Source: Bradyrhizobium sp. 190
GTDB taxonomy: Bacteria; Pseudomonadota; Alphaproteobacteria; Rhizobiales; Xanthobacteraceae
DNA length: 64,000 bases
Assembly: GCF_023073415.1 (NCBI RefSeq)
Contig: NZ_JADPJL010000060.1
Location: 186,001-250,000, forward strand
Direction: 5' to 3'
The notes beneath the pieces were generated by a model. The model worked only from the letters and a program-made list of their open reading frames with translations. It ran no database searches and was not told the DNA's origin. Both the position numbers and the translations under genes were made by a program. This document shows, piece after piece, positions 29,901 to 37,300 of this stretch; the stretch's first letter is position 1; each line of letters begins with the position of its first letter.

Positions 29901-32900
29901 CGGCGCGCTGTCGCTGCGCGCCGGCCCGGCACTCTCGGGGGCAACGCTAAACGGCGTGGACTCACCCACGCTGGAATCGAACTGGCCGAGATAGTTGAAA
30001 ACGATACGCGGCTCGGGGAGTGCGGCCAGTGCATTGCGCTGCGCATCGGTGCCGAGATAGCGCAATATGCCGTAGCCCAACCCGCGGGCGGGAATCGCGC
30101 GAAGTTCTTCCTTGACGGATTTGATCAGTGAAGCGTCGTCTCCGGAGCCGCCCGGCAAGCGCACAGGGAAAGCGGTGGTGAACCAGCCCACCGTGCGGGA
30201 AATGTCCGCGCCCGCGAAGATATCCTCGCGACCGTGTCCCTCGAGTTCGACAACAACATCGTCAAGCCAACTCCAGCGCGATACCGCTCGCGCCAATGCC
30301 GCCAGCAGCAGATCGTTGACCTGAGTCCGGTAAGCCGATGGCGCTTCCTTCAACAGCCGCGTCGTCAACCCTGCATCGAATGCGAGCAGGATCTCCTCGC
30401 CCTCGGCAACGAGATCGACGCCGCCATGATCGTCGTCGCAGGGCAGATCGGTGCGTGTTCCCCGTTCGAGCCAATAGGGAAATTCGACCGACAGTTCGTC
30501 GGTGCTGCCATAGGCGTGCAACCGTGCTCCCCACGATGCGTAGGATTGGCTCTTTGCCAGCTCGACCGGCGCCGCACCTCGCTGAATTTGTTCGTAAGCC
30601 GTCGCAAAATCTTCGAGCAGCACGCGCCACGACACACCGTCGATGACGAGATGGTGCACCAATATCAGGAGCCGCTGGCTGCCATCGGCGAGATCCATGC
30701 CGATCACGCGCAGCAGCGGCCCGTTTAGCGACAGGCTGGCCTGGGCTGCCGACGCCAGCCTCGTCACCTCGGCCGCGTCGCGTATACCGCTCCGAATCCA
30801 CAACAGTTCTGAAACCGCTTGTGCCGCGCCATGGGTTGCCCGCCAGACGCCATCGATCTCCTCGAAACGAAGGCGCAAGGCATCGTGATGCGCCACCACG
30901 GCGGCGATCGTGCGCTCCACGATCCCCCAATCCAATCGCGATTTCGGCATCAACAGGACGGCCTGATTCCAGTGATGACGTTCACCGGCGTCCTCGCTGA
31001 AGAACCGCGCCTGGATCGGCAGCAGCGGATGTTCGCTGCCCTCCAGAACTTTCTCAGGCGCGGTGTCCTCCTCCGCTCGCTCGATGCGGGCGGCCCGCGC
31101 CAGCTCCTGCAATGTCTGGTGCCGGAAAACGTCTCGCGGTTCGATCCGCAGGCCCACCTGGCGGGCGCGGCCGACCAACTGCAGCGAGATGATCGAATCG
31201 CCGCCAAGCTCGAAGAAATTGTCGTCAACGCCAATGACAGCCTGGCCAAGGAGTTCAGCCCAGATCGCAGCAAGCGTCGTCTCGGTCGCGGTGCGCGGCG
31301 CGACATGTGCTGCCACTGCGGCTTGCATGTCAGGAGCCGGCAAGGCGTCGCGATCCACCTTGCCGTGAGCGGTGAGCGGCAGCCGCTCAAGCTTCACGAT
31401 GCGGCCCGGCACCATATAATCGGGCAGTTTGCCCGAGATGGCAGCGCGCATTTCCGCTTCGTCGAACGCACCTTCACTGGCGACATAGCCGACCAGTTGA
31501 CGGGTTACGCCCGCTTCGCGCGCAACGACGACCGCCGATTGCACGCCCGGCTGCCGCATCAGCCACGCCTCGATCTCGCCGAGCTCGATCCGGAAGCCGC
31601 GGATCTTTACCTGGTGATCGGAACGGCCGACATACTCGATCACGCCGTCGGTGCGCCATCGGGCGAGATCGCCCGTGCGATATAACCGCGTGCCGGGAGC
31701 ACCAAAGAGGTCGGGGATGAATCGCTCAGCCGTCAATTCGGCGCGCCGCCAGTAGCCGCGCGCCAGTCCTTCGCCGCCGATGAACAATTCACCGGTCACG
31801 CCAACCGGTACGATGTTCAGATCGCCGTCCAGAATATAGGCCGAGCGGCGCCCTACGGGACGGCCGATGGGTGCATAATTGCCTTCAATCTCTTCGCTGG
31901 CATCGACCTTCCAGACCAGCGGCGTCACGACGGTTTCGGTCGGGCCGTAACCGTTGATCAGTGTCCGCGGCTTGAGCGCGCGCTTGACCTTGTCGAACCC
32001 GGCCTTCGGCATCGCCTCACCGCCGAACGAGTAAAGCTCGACCGGCGGCGGATCGCCGCGCCACGCCGCAAAGTCGGCGAGTTGCTGCAAATAGGCCGGC
32101 GGAAAGCCTGCGTTGGTGACGCGCTGCTGGCGCAGTACGTCGAGCGTCTGCTCGGCGGACCAGAGATTTTCGTCGCGCATCACGAGCGCGGCGCCGCAGG
32201 TCAGCGCAGTCCAGAGTCGCTCATGGGCGCCGTCGAACGTAAAGGACAGGAAGTGCAGTTCGCGCGAGTGCCGGTCCATGTCGTAGAGCCTAGCCGTGAC
32301 CTCGCAGTGCATGGCGAACGGTCCGTGCTCGACCGCGACCCCCTTCGGGATGCCGGTAGAGCCCGAGGTGTAGATGACATAGGCAAGGCTTGTCGCTTCC
32401 ACCGCCATGCCGGGATCGCTCTCCGGCTCCCGGTCAAGATCGCTCGCATCAAGCGGGACAGCTTCAATCCCGGACGGTGGCGCGGTCAATGCCGAGCCTT
32501 CTGCATCGACCAGCACAAAACGTACGCCGGCGTCGCGCATGGTGACGGCCTGCCGCCTCGCCGGATGCTCGGGATCGAGCGGCAGATAGGCTGCGCCGGT
32601 CTTCAATATTGCCAGCAGCGCTACAACGAGGGATGGCGAACGCCGCGCCGAGATGCCGACCAGATCGGAAGGACTGATGCCAAGGCGGATCAGGCGATGT
32701 GCGAGCCGATTGGCGCGACGGTCAAGCTCGGCATAGGAGATCACATCGTCGCCGAAGATGAGCGCTGGGGCGTCGGGTGTTTCCGCGGCCAGCCGGGCGA
32801 CCGTTTGATGCACCGGCACAAACGGTGCGGCTGCGCCGGCCTCCGCGCCGTTCCACTGGCGCAGCCTGGCCAACTCCTGTTCAGAAAGCAGTGCCATGTC

Positions 32901-34349
32901 GGCGACGGACTGCGTCCAGTCATCAACCATCGTGTTCAGGATCGTGACCCAGTGCGATGCCAGGCGTTCGATCGTCGCTGCCTCGAACAGCGCAGTCGCG
33001 TAGGTCAAGATCGCGCGGATCTCTCCTGATGGTCCCTCTTCGCTATCGAGGGCCAGGTCAAACTTGACGGTGTCGACTTCAGGCTCGACCTTCTCGATCT
33101 GCAGGCCGGTGCGATCGGGCGGGTTGCCTGACACGCGCCGGCGCTGGTGGTTGTAGAGGACCTGAAACAGCGGATTCTGGCTCAGGCTGCGCTTGGGCTG
33201 CAGGATCTCCAGCAATCGCTCGAACGGAAGGTCCTGGTTCTCCTGTGCTTCGATCGTGGCCGAATGGACGGATGCGATAAAGTCAGTGATCGTCGCGTGC
33301 GCGTCGAGTTGCGTGCGAAGCACCTGGGTGTTGACAAACAGCCCGATCACCCCGCGTGTCTCGTCGCGGTGGCGATTGGCGACCGGCACGCCGACGCTGA
33401 TGTCGGACTGGCCGGTGTAGCGATAGAGCAGCAGCTTGAAGCTCGCCAGCAGCACGATGAACAGCGTCGTCTGGTGCCGTCGCGCCAGCGCGCGCAAGCC
33501 ATCGGCGAGCGCCGGATCGAGCGCCATGCGAAGCGCTGATCCAACGAGATCAGGAACCGCCGGCCGCGCCCGATCGATCGGAAGCTGCAGCACCGCCGGG
33601 TCCTGGAGGCGCGTCGTCCAGTACTTGACCTGCCGCTCGCCATCGACCGCGCTCATCCAGAGCCGCTGCCATTCGGCATAATCGGGGTATTCAATTTCAG
33701 GTTCGGGCAGTGCCGGCGTCTCACCACACGCGGCCGCCGCATACAAGCGCCAGAACTCATCGACCAGCACGCCCATCGACCAGCCGTCGGCCACGATGTG
33801 GTGCAGGCTGACCACGAGAAAATGGTCGTCCTCTTCCAGCGTCAGCAACGCCGCACGCATGAGCGGGCCGGCTTCCAGATCGAATGGCAGCGATGCTTCC
33901 TGCCGCGCCAGCAGACGCGCTTGTTGTTCGCGGTCTTCACCATCGACCGTTACATGCCGTAATGCGACCGGTTGCGGGTCGAGCACGAACTGTTCAGCTT
34001 CCCTGCCTTCTTGTCGAAACACCGTGCGAAGCGCGCTGTGGCGGGCGACCAGCCCATCGAAGGCCTGCTGCAGCGCGTGCAACTGAACTTTGCCGCGCAT
34101 CCGCACGGTTGCCGAGATGTTGTAGGCGGCACCGCCCGGATCCATGCGCCACAAGAACCAGAGGCGCGACTGCGCAAAGGACAGCGGCGCTCGCGTCCGC
34201 TCCTGACGCGCAATTGGCAGCATGGCGAGGTTGACGCCCTTCGCCGCGAGCTGCGTCAGGAACGCATGCTGCTTGTTCGCGTCGAGACGCATCAAGCGCC
34301 GTGAGATGTCACGAAGCTGCTGCTTCTGCGTGGTGGCGGTATCACTCAT
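17907..34349 (-). CDS. Siderophore NRPS 3: C-A-T-E / C-A-T-E / C-A-T / C-A-T-TE
   Basis: This 5480-aa terminal synthetase holds four modules. Approximate key residues: C1 HHIVADG 186; A1 TSGSTGIPKG 661; T1 GGDSIISL 1051; E1 HHLVIDGVSW 1234. C2 YPLSPMQQG 1575; A2 2183; T2 2568; E2 HHLVVDGVSW 2751. C3 3093; A3 3691; T3 4075. C4 4153; A4 4741; T4 GGDSILSL 5139; TE GWSLGG 5276 and a C-terminal His in GDNHFTIL. A-domain codes read by eye (Lys517 assumed): A1 and A4 DGEGSGGVTK, the type I recall for hydroxyornithine; A2 DVWHFGRINK, serine-like only in its first four positions; A3 DILQLGLVWK, glycine. The E domains predict D-residues 5 and 6. The TE releases the chain by hydrolysis or cyclisation. 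The ATG overlaps the NRPS 2 gene by 8 bp. Confidence 0.95.
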   Translation of the reverse strand: MSDTATTQKQQLRDISRRLMRLDANKQHAFLTQLAAKGVNLAMLPIARQERTRAPLSFAQSRLWFLWRMDPGGAAYNISATVRMRGKVQLHALQQAFDGLVARHSALRTVFRQEGREAEQFVLDPQPVALRHVTVDGEDREQQARLLARQEASLPFDLEAGPLMRAALLTLEEDDHFLVVSLHHIVADGWSMGVLVDEFWRLYAAAACGETPALPEPEIEYPDYAEWQRLWMSAVDGERQVKYWTTRLQDPAVLQLPIDRARPAVPDLVGSALRMALDPALADGLRALARRHQTTLFIVLLASFKLLLYRYTGQSDISVGVPVANRHRDETRGVIGLFVNTQVLRTQLDAHATITDFIASVHSATIEAQENQDLPFERLLEILQPKRSLSQNPLFQVLYNHQRRRVSGNPPDRTGLQIEKVEPEVDTVKFDLALDSEEGPSGEIRAILTYATALFEAATIERLASHWVTILNTMVDDWTQSVADMALLSEQELARLRQWNGAEAGAAAPFVPVHQTVARLAAETPDAPALIFGDDVISYAELDRRANRLAHRLIRLGISPSDLVGISARRSPSLVVALLAILKTGAAYLPLDPEHPARRQAVTMRDAGVRFVLVDAEGSALTAPPSGIEAVPLDASDLDREPESDPGMAVEATSLAYVIYTSGSTGIPKGVAVEHGPFAMHCEVTARLYDMDRHSRELHFLSFTFDGAHERLWTALTCGAALVMRDENLWSAEQTLDVLRQQRVTNAGFPPAYLQQLADFAAWRGDPPPVELYSFGGEAMPKAGFDKVKRALKPRTLINGYGPTETVVTPLVWKVDASEEIEGNYAPIGRPVGRRSAYILDGDLNIVPVGVTGELFIGGEGLARGYWRRAELTAERFIPDLFGAPGTRLYRTGDLARWRTDGVIEYVGRSDHQVKIRGFRIELGEIEAWLMRQPGVQSAVVVAREAGVTRQLVGYVASEGAFDEAEMRAAISGKLPDYMVPGRIVKLERLPLTAHGKVDRDALPAPDMQAAVAAHVAPRTATETTLAAIWAELLGQAVIGVDDNFFELGGDSIISLQLVGRARQVGLRIEPRDVFRHQTLQELARAARIERAEEDTAPEKVLEGSEHPLLPIQARFFSEDAGERHHWNQAVLLMPKSRLDWGIVERTIAAVVAHHDALRLRFEEIDGVWRATHGAAQAVSELLWIRSGIRDAAEVTRLASAAQASLSLNGPLLRVIGMDLADGSQRLLILVHHLVIDGVSWRVLLEDFATAYEQIQRGAAPVELAKSQSYASWGARLHAYGSTDELSVEFPYWLERGTRTDLPCDDDHGGVDLVAEGEEILLAFDAGLTTRLLKEAPSAYRTQVNDLLLAALARAVSRWSWLDDVVVELEGHGREDIFAGADISRTVGWFTTAFPVRLPGGSGDDASLIKSVKEELRAIPARGLGYGILRYLGTDAQRNALAALPEPRIVFNYLGQFDSSVGESTPFSVAPESAGPARSDSAPLGRWLSINGQVREGQLRLSFSYGRRRYRRETIERLAEHYAAALRELVDHCTGGARGMTPSDFALSGLSQADLDALGATIDCREIEDIYPLSPMQQGMLFHALRDGESGNYVNQVGLEVRGLDSGRLRTAWHEVSARHAVLRTGFAWRELSGAAQQVVYRHVTLPFVEEDWRGQAAAMDRGELEAALARVSQAERTKGFDLSQAPLQRVRLIRLDENRHWLIWTHHHILLDGWSSARLVAEILQHERGDRLPAIHGRYRDYIGWLQKQDRDASATFWRTALAELDQPGFLADTLGGPATAGASGHGSLDLLLSADLTAKLQAFAKRERVTLNTLLQGAWAQLLRRHTGQRVVCFGATVSGRPAEIIGSEEMVGLFINTLPVVDQAKPQTDVGAWLRDLQERNIDLRDHGWMPLYEIQRLAGRSGRPLFDNILVFENYPIDQALRSENESGRRFGRVEQVSITNYALTVAVFARTDGINLGFRYDRGRFDDDQIKYLQACLSRLLAEITADASRPLGELGGLDADQARKVLGWSGGIAKTSNFRRGIVAEIEARAAASPSSMALVFGDEQVSYGDLNARANRLARQLRGRGIGRDRLVGLALERSVELIVGVLAVLKAGGAYLPLDPDYPPDRLLHMLRDSGTKLILTQSRLQEHLAPVIAEAAVEAWTIEGEREARTGEPARNLDVAFHPDSLAYVMYTSGSTGMPKGVACSHGALAARLGWMQAEYRLDAGETLLQKTPFSFDVSVWEILWPLATGARLAIAAPGAHREPRLLVGAIIAHDVTTLHFVPQMLEHFVAEPEAERCVTLKRLFAGGEALSAELRARVLAAFPNVRFDNRYGPTEALINATFWNCRDDGAARVPIGRPIPGTVIRILDTDLNMVPAGVTGELFIGGAGLARGYWQRQTLTAERFIPDPFGGTGERLYRTGDLARWRYDGAIEYVGRSDHQVKIRGFRIELGEIGARLLEQSGVRSAVVVAREVGAGRQLIGYVSGAAELEEPGLRTALSLVLPDYMVPSRIAVLERLPLAPNGKIDRHALPAPDAPYIGAAYEAPRTPAELALAAVWAELLGRPAVGLADNFFELGGDSIISLQMVSRARRAGYLIEPRNVFQHQTLEALALAARTEQRSEALVDQGPVFGSHSLLPIQARFFAEDPGRRDHWNQAVLLRPRDRLDWQVMRRVIAAVVDHHDALRLRFEESEGTWRAEHGAAPAAADLLWIRNAADAEAVTALASSAQASLSISQGPLLRAVGIDVADGSQRFLIATHHLVVDGVSWRVLLEDIAAAYAQLAKGDATVTLAPKTHAYAAWGERLHAHATSPGLATELSYWLDRRADSDIPCDDDHDDTDLVADADEVLLTFERELTQRLLTDAPSAYRTQINDLLLAGLARAVWQWSGQDDVLVELEGHGREDLFGDFDISRTVGWFTTAFPVRLAGGSQDPSSLIKTVKEELRGIPGRGLGYGALRYLGSEGQRSALSNVAEPKIAFNYLGQIDGGIDEAGLFAMAPESAGPSRDVSSPLRRWLSVNGTVREGQLRLSFGFGSKRYRRETVERLAALYEAALRELVDHCTGGACGLTPSDVALSGLGQADLDRLKLDWREIEDIYPLSPMQQGMLFHAMHDGESGIYVNQVAAEVCGLDAGKLHRAWQAVSDRHAVLRTGFVWRDLPGSPQQIVYRRAEVPFVDEDWRARAAGWEQPQLEAALSDVSRRERAEGFDLSRPPLQRVRLIRLGEERHWLIWTHHHILLDGWSSARLIAEVMQHNGDVRLPALQRRYRDYIGWLQSRDADASAAFWRNAMARLDEPSFLATGLAEHAEAESSGHGMLALELDAALTGQLQQFAARERVTMNTLVQAAWAQLLRQHTGQSTVCFGVTVSGRPPELTGAEDMVGLFINTLPVVDDVGPQQKVGVWLRELQDRNLTLREFGWTPLYEIQRLAGRPGRPLFDSILVFENYPVDHALMEKDRQIRVGETRIVETSNYPLFASVGLDERLRLVFNYQRKHFDEAQIARLQRAFVRLMEALSVDADRPVGMIAASDPADDALLSGANSTRRDGPRQGIVEQFEAQVGHSPDAVALVFGDEELSYAALNSRANRLARRLRDRGVGIDGVVGLALDRGVGMMVALLAVLKAGGAYLPLDPDYPPERLSHMLRDSGAALVLTQRTLLDQFSPVLEETGAEAWLLDEQDGDAGGDAGNLDIAVHPDSLAYVIYTSGSTGLPKGVMVRHDAVTNFLATMAEQPGLTAKDRVLGLTSLSFDIAVLELWLPLTIGAQVVLADRAAAHDPSRLKAIVTTQGVTLIQATPSTWRMLLDHDGPSLPASCRVLCGGEALAPDLARRLVAQAGEVWNLYGPTETTVWSARHRLNAQDDRPLLGGPIGNTTLHILDNDLNLAPVGVAGELYIGGEGLARGYWRRGALTAERFIPDPFGPSGARLYRTGDVARWGADGVIEYIGRSDHQVKIRGFRIELGEIEARLLEQDAVRSAVVVAREVGAGRQLVGYVSGGAPLDGAALKTALTSLLPDYMVPARIVVLDRLPLTPNGKIDRKALPAPDQLTATTEHVAPRTPAEAALAAIWADLLRQPNIGVTDNFFELGGDSIISLQMVSRARREGVLIEPRDVFRHQTIKAMAAMSRDVAPGKDTSASTRGALSGLTSEQLERLDLDWSRIEDIYPLSPMQQGMLFHSLRDAGSGVYVNQVSVEIRGLDAERLGRAWREVSARHQMLRTGFLWRELAGSPLQAVYRDTVVPFEQEDWRGHTISDERIGAALAGERAAEFDLSTPPLQRVRLLRLEDDLHRLIWTYHHILMDGWSSARFVGEVLECYYGGASAANPTRYRDYIAWLLAQDAQAAERFWREQLKAFDEPTQLADAFGSRRHQASGHERCYTRLEETATAELNAFARRERITLNTIVQGVWALLLQRYTGQQTVTFGVTVAGRPASLDGSQQMLGLFINTLPVIETPSSASTVGEWLRALQDRNSAIRDYEHTPLYDIQGWAGRAGQTMFDSIIVFENYPIERSMHRGDGSLQFGGLKNVDVTNYPMDLSVFVEETLQVEYTYMPSHFTAAQAAQIKAQFEHLLTALMRDASVVLGSIDPVTAVDAGLAENCNRHATSAAPLPLVHVAISGHAQRHPDRTALTIGGKALSFGALDTRANRLAHHLIARGLKPEQRVGVVVERTDATMVALLAVLKAGGAYVPLDPELPPERRAFVMRDAGISFLLSGQLGVEDLGPVKSVNLSTFDFDAGPDHVPQPDLHPENLAYLIYTSGSTGTPKGVAVAHGPLAMHCHVTGSLYEIDESSCELHFLSLAFDGAHERWLTVLSHGARLLMRDAELWTPEQTVENLHAHRVSHIGLPPAYLQQVAEAVEQTGNPPPVKLYSFGGEAMPKAGFDKVRRVLKPRILINGYGPTETVVTPLVWKVDGDSECETPYAPIGLPVGDRRAYILDSSLNIIPASVAGELYLGGFGLARGYHGKAGMTAERFVPDPFSATPGGRLYRTGDLARWHEDGTVEYLGRSDDQVKVNGFRIELGEIQTSLLRHEEIEQAAVVALAGAAGSQLVAYVAPKSAKDASGAAAEALVERVISFLKQTLPIYMVPARIMVLDRLPVLSSGKIDRRALPAPDAAGRSFVAPQGPAETAMARLWADILKLPQVGVTDNFFELGGDSILSLKVVARLRQDKTFGIEIKLRDLLQKPTIRALLADTGATAPAAASAPSALLPLNAAVRGARPVFCVHGGFGTVFDYGPLARRLEGRRQLIGLQSRMLVDSSWSDRSLEAMAADYANEIRQAQPHGPYSLIGWSLGGLLVSLVAAELERCGERVDCLALVDSFVLRPHGGSNRQETVTHWTDDLAGLLLAVLPRSASAGISSHVEEAKRAGLPETSETVRALIARISEEGQGTSMDDTLLGVDDLSGAFAVGRHLKTLTQNAAPPRRLAAVPLCWWTSGRLTQRDRLETQLPDAVDRGAVGDNHFTILRDAGLLDDICSLLVPEAASTASQDSVPEPAE
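22130..23731 (-). repeat. Near-identical 1.6-kb direct repeat, copy 1 (Gly A-T region of NRPS 3 module 3)
   Basis: This segment covers the A and T domains of the third NRPS 3 module. It is almost identical base for base, without indels over the ends I compared, to 34542-36143 in NRPS 2, 12,412 bp away. Scattered, mostly silent differences are visible. Similarity falls sharply just outside both ends. Confidence 0.85.
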
Positions 34350-37300
34350 CGGAAAGCTCGACTTCCTTCAACATGTCGAGCATCGCGGCGATGTCGTCGC
34401 TGCGCTTGTCGACCTGAATATCCGGGGCGAGCGCCGCCGCCATCGTTTCGACAGTCGTCATTTCGAACAGGCGATTCAGCGGCAGGTCGTGGCCGAGGTC
34501 GCGCTTGATGCGGCTGACGAGCTGGACGGCGATGAGAGAATCCCCGCCGAGTTCGAAGAAGTTGTCGGTGACGCCGATATTGGGCTGGCGCAGCAGGTCG
34601 GCCCAGATCGCGGCCAGCGCCGCCTCGGCCGGCGTGCGCGGCGCGACATGCTCGGTTGCCGCCACAAGCTGATCCGGCGCCGGCAGCGCCTTGCGGTCGA
34701 TCTTGCCGTTCGGCGTCAACGGCAGCCGGTCCAAGACCACGATCCGCGCCGGGACCATGTAGTCCGGCAGCGCCGACGTCAGCGCCGCCTTGAGCGCCGC
34801 GCCATCCAGCGACGCAGCGCCGCTGACATAGCCGACAAGCTGGCGGCCAGCGCCAGCCTCACGCGCGATTACCACGGCCGAGCGCACCGCATCCTGCGCC
34901 AGCAGCCGCGCCTCGATCTCGCCGAGTTCGATCCGGAAGCCACGGATCTTCACCTGGTGGTCGGAGCGGCCGATATATTCGATCACGCCATCGGCGCTCC
35001 ACCGCGCCACGTCACCGGTGCGGTACAGCCGCGTTCCCGGCGAACCGAACGGATCGGGGATGAAGCGTTCCGCCGTCAGCGCACCGCGCCGCCAGTAGCC
35101 ACGCGCCAGGCCCGCGCCACCGATATAGAGCTCGCCCGCCACACCGACCGGCGCAAGATTGAGGTCGTTGTCGAGGATATGCAGCGTGGTGTTGCCGATC
35201 GGGCCACCCAAGAGCGGACGATCATCCTGCGCATCGAGGCGGTGGCGGGCCGACCACACCGTGGTCTCGGTCGGGCCGTACAGATTCCAGACTTCATCAG
35301 CCTGCGCCACCAGCCGCCGCGCCAGATCCGGTGCCAGCGCCTCGCCGCCGCACAGCACGCGGCAGCTCGCCGGCAACGACGGGCCGTCATGATCGAGCAA
35401 CATCCGCCAGGTCGAGGGCGTCGCCTGGATCAGGGTCACGCCGTGCTTGGCTACGATGGCCTTGAGCCGGGATGGATCATGCGCCGCCGCACGATCCGCC
35501 AGCACCACTTGCGCGCCCATGGTCAGCGGCAACCACAGCTCCAGCACCGCGATGTCAAAGGACAGCGAGGTCAGGCCGAGCACGCGATCCTCACATGTGA
35601 GGCCCGGTTGCTCCGCCATCGTCGCCAGAAAATTCGTCACCGCGTCGTGGCGGACCATCACGCCCTTGGGCAGGCCGGTCGAGCCTGAGGTATAGATCAC
35701 ATAGGCCAGGCTCTCGGGATGCACGGCGACATCAAGATTGCCGGCGTCACCGCCCGCATCTCCATCCTGCTCATCGAGCAGCCACGCCTGCGCGCCGGTC
35801 TCCTCCAGCACCGGGGAGAACTGATCGAGCAGCGTCCGTTGCGTCAGCACCAGCGCCGCGCCGCTGTCGCGCAGCATATGCGAAAGCCGCTCCGGCGGAT
35901 AATCCGGATCGAGCGGCAGGTACGCCCCGCCCGCCTTCAGCACGGCCAAAAGCGCGACCATCATCTCGACGCCGCGCTCCAGCGCCAATCCGACCACCCC
36001 GTCGGTTCCGACGCCGCGATCCCGTAGCCGTCGCGCCAGCCGATTGGCACGCCCGTTCAACACGCCATAGCTCAGTTCCGCATCGCCAAACACCAGCGCC
36101 ACGGCATCAGGAGAGTGACTGACCTGCGCCTCGAACTGTTCGATGAAGGAGCGATCTCGAGGGTATCGGGCTTGCGTCCGATTCCACGTTTCCAACAGAA
36201 GCTGACGCTCTTCGTACGGCAGAACATCCAGTTGCCGCACTGGAGAGCGGGGCGCGCGTTCCAGAGCCTTGGCCAGTTGATCGAGCGCCTGCTGCATCAA
36301 CGCGCAGACGCGATCAGGTGAAACTGGCTGGATCACCTGCACCGTCAATCCCAGTGCCCGGCCATAATCCTCGATCGCCAGCATCAAGGGATAGTTGGTG
36401 CGCTCTTCGCCACCGAGCCATTCGATGCCGCTTTGGCCCGCGGCGTTCTCATCTGCGGATGAATCAGCCGGCATCGCATTGTGCCGGTAATTCAGGATCG
36501 AACTGAACAAGGGCGCAGGCGCAGCGACGCCGCTACAACGTTGCGCGAGCGCCAGCGAAGCATGTTCATGCGCCATCAGTTCGGCGAGCCGGGCGTGCAC
36601 GCGACGAACGCTGTCTTCGACCGCTGTGCCATCGAGATCGAGCCGCAGCGGCAGCGTATTGATGAACAGTCCCATCGGGCGATCGCCGCCGGCGCCGGCA
36701 TGCATGCGGCCGAACAGGACCGTGCCGAACACGACGTGCTCGCGGCCGCTGCTTCGCGCCACCACCTGGCCCCAGGCCAGATGGCAGAGGCTGGCAAGGC
36801 TCACACCCAGCCGTCGCGCAAGAGCACGGAGCCGCGCATTGAGCTCATCCGGCAGCGTTCGCCGGGCTTCCGCCACCCCGCCACCGTCGCCATGCACCCG
36901 ATCCAGGCCAAACGGCGTGGTGGGCTCATCGATATCAGACAGCATGCTTCGGAAAAAGCGTTCGTGCTCTGCGGTTGCGGCCGATCCTCGCGACTGCGCC
37001 ACCAGATTTCGGAACGGATACGGAGCGGACAGTTCTTCACCGCGCCCCGACAACATCTTTCGGACTTCGTCGTGCATCACCTCCAGGGTGGAGTGATCGC
37101 CGATCAGATGATGCAGCAACACCAGCAGCAGCCAGCGCTCCTTGCCGGGATCACCGGCGACCGCAAATCGCAACAGCGGCGCCTGGCCGAGATCGATTCG
37201 ATTGCGGCGCGGGTCGAAACGCTGCGCGAGCTGTTCATGCGCCGGACTGTCGCCGTCCAATACGACCTCGGTGACGACCAAAGGGGCCTGTCGCCAGACC

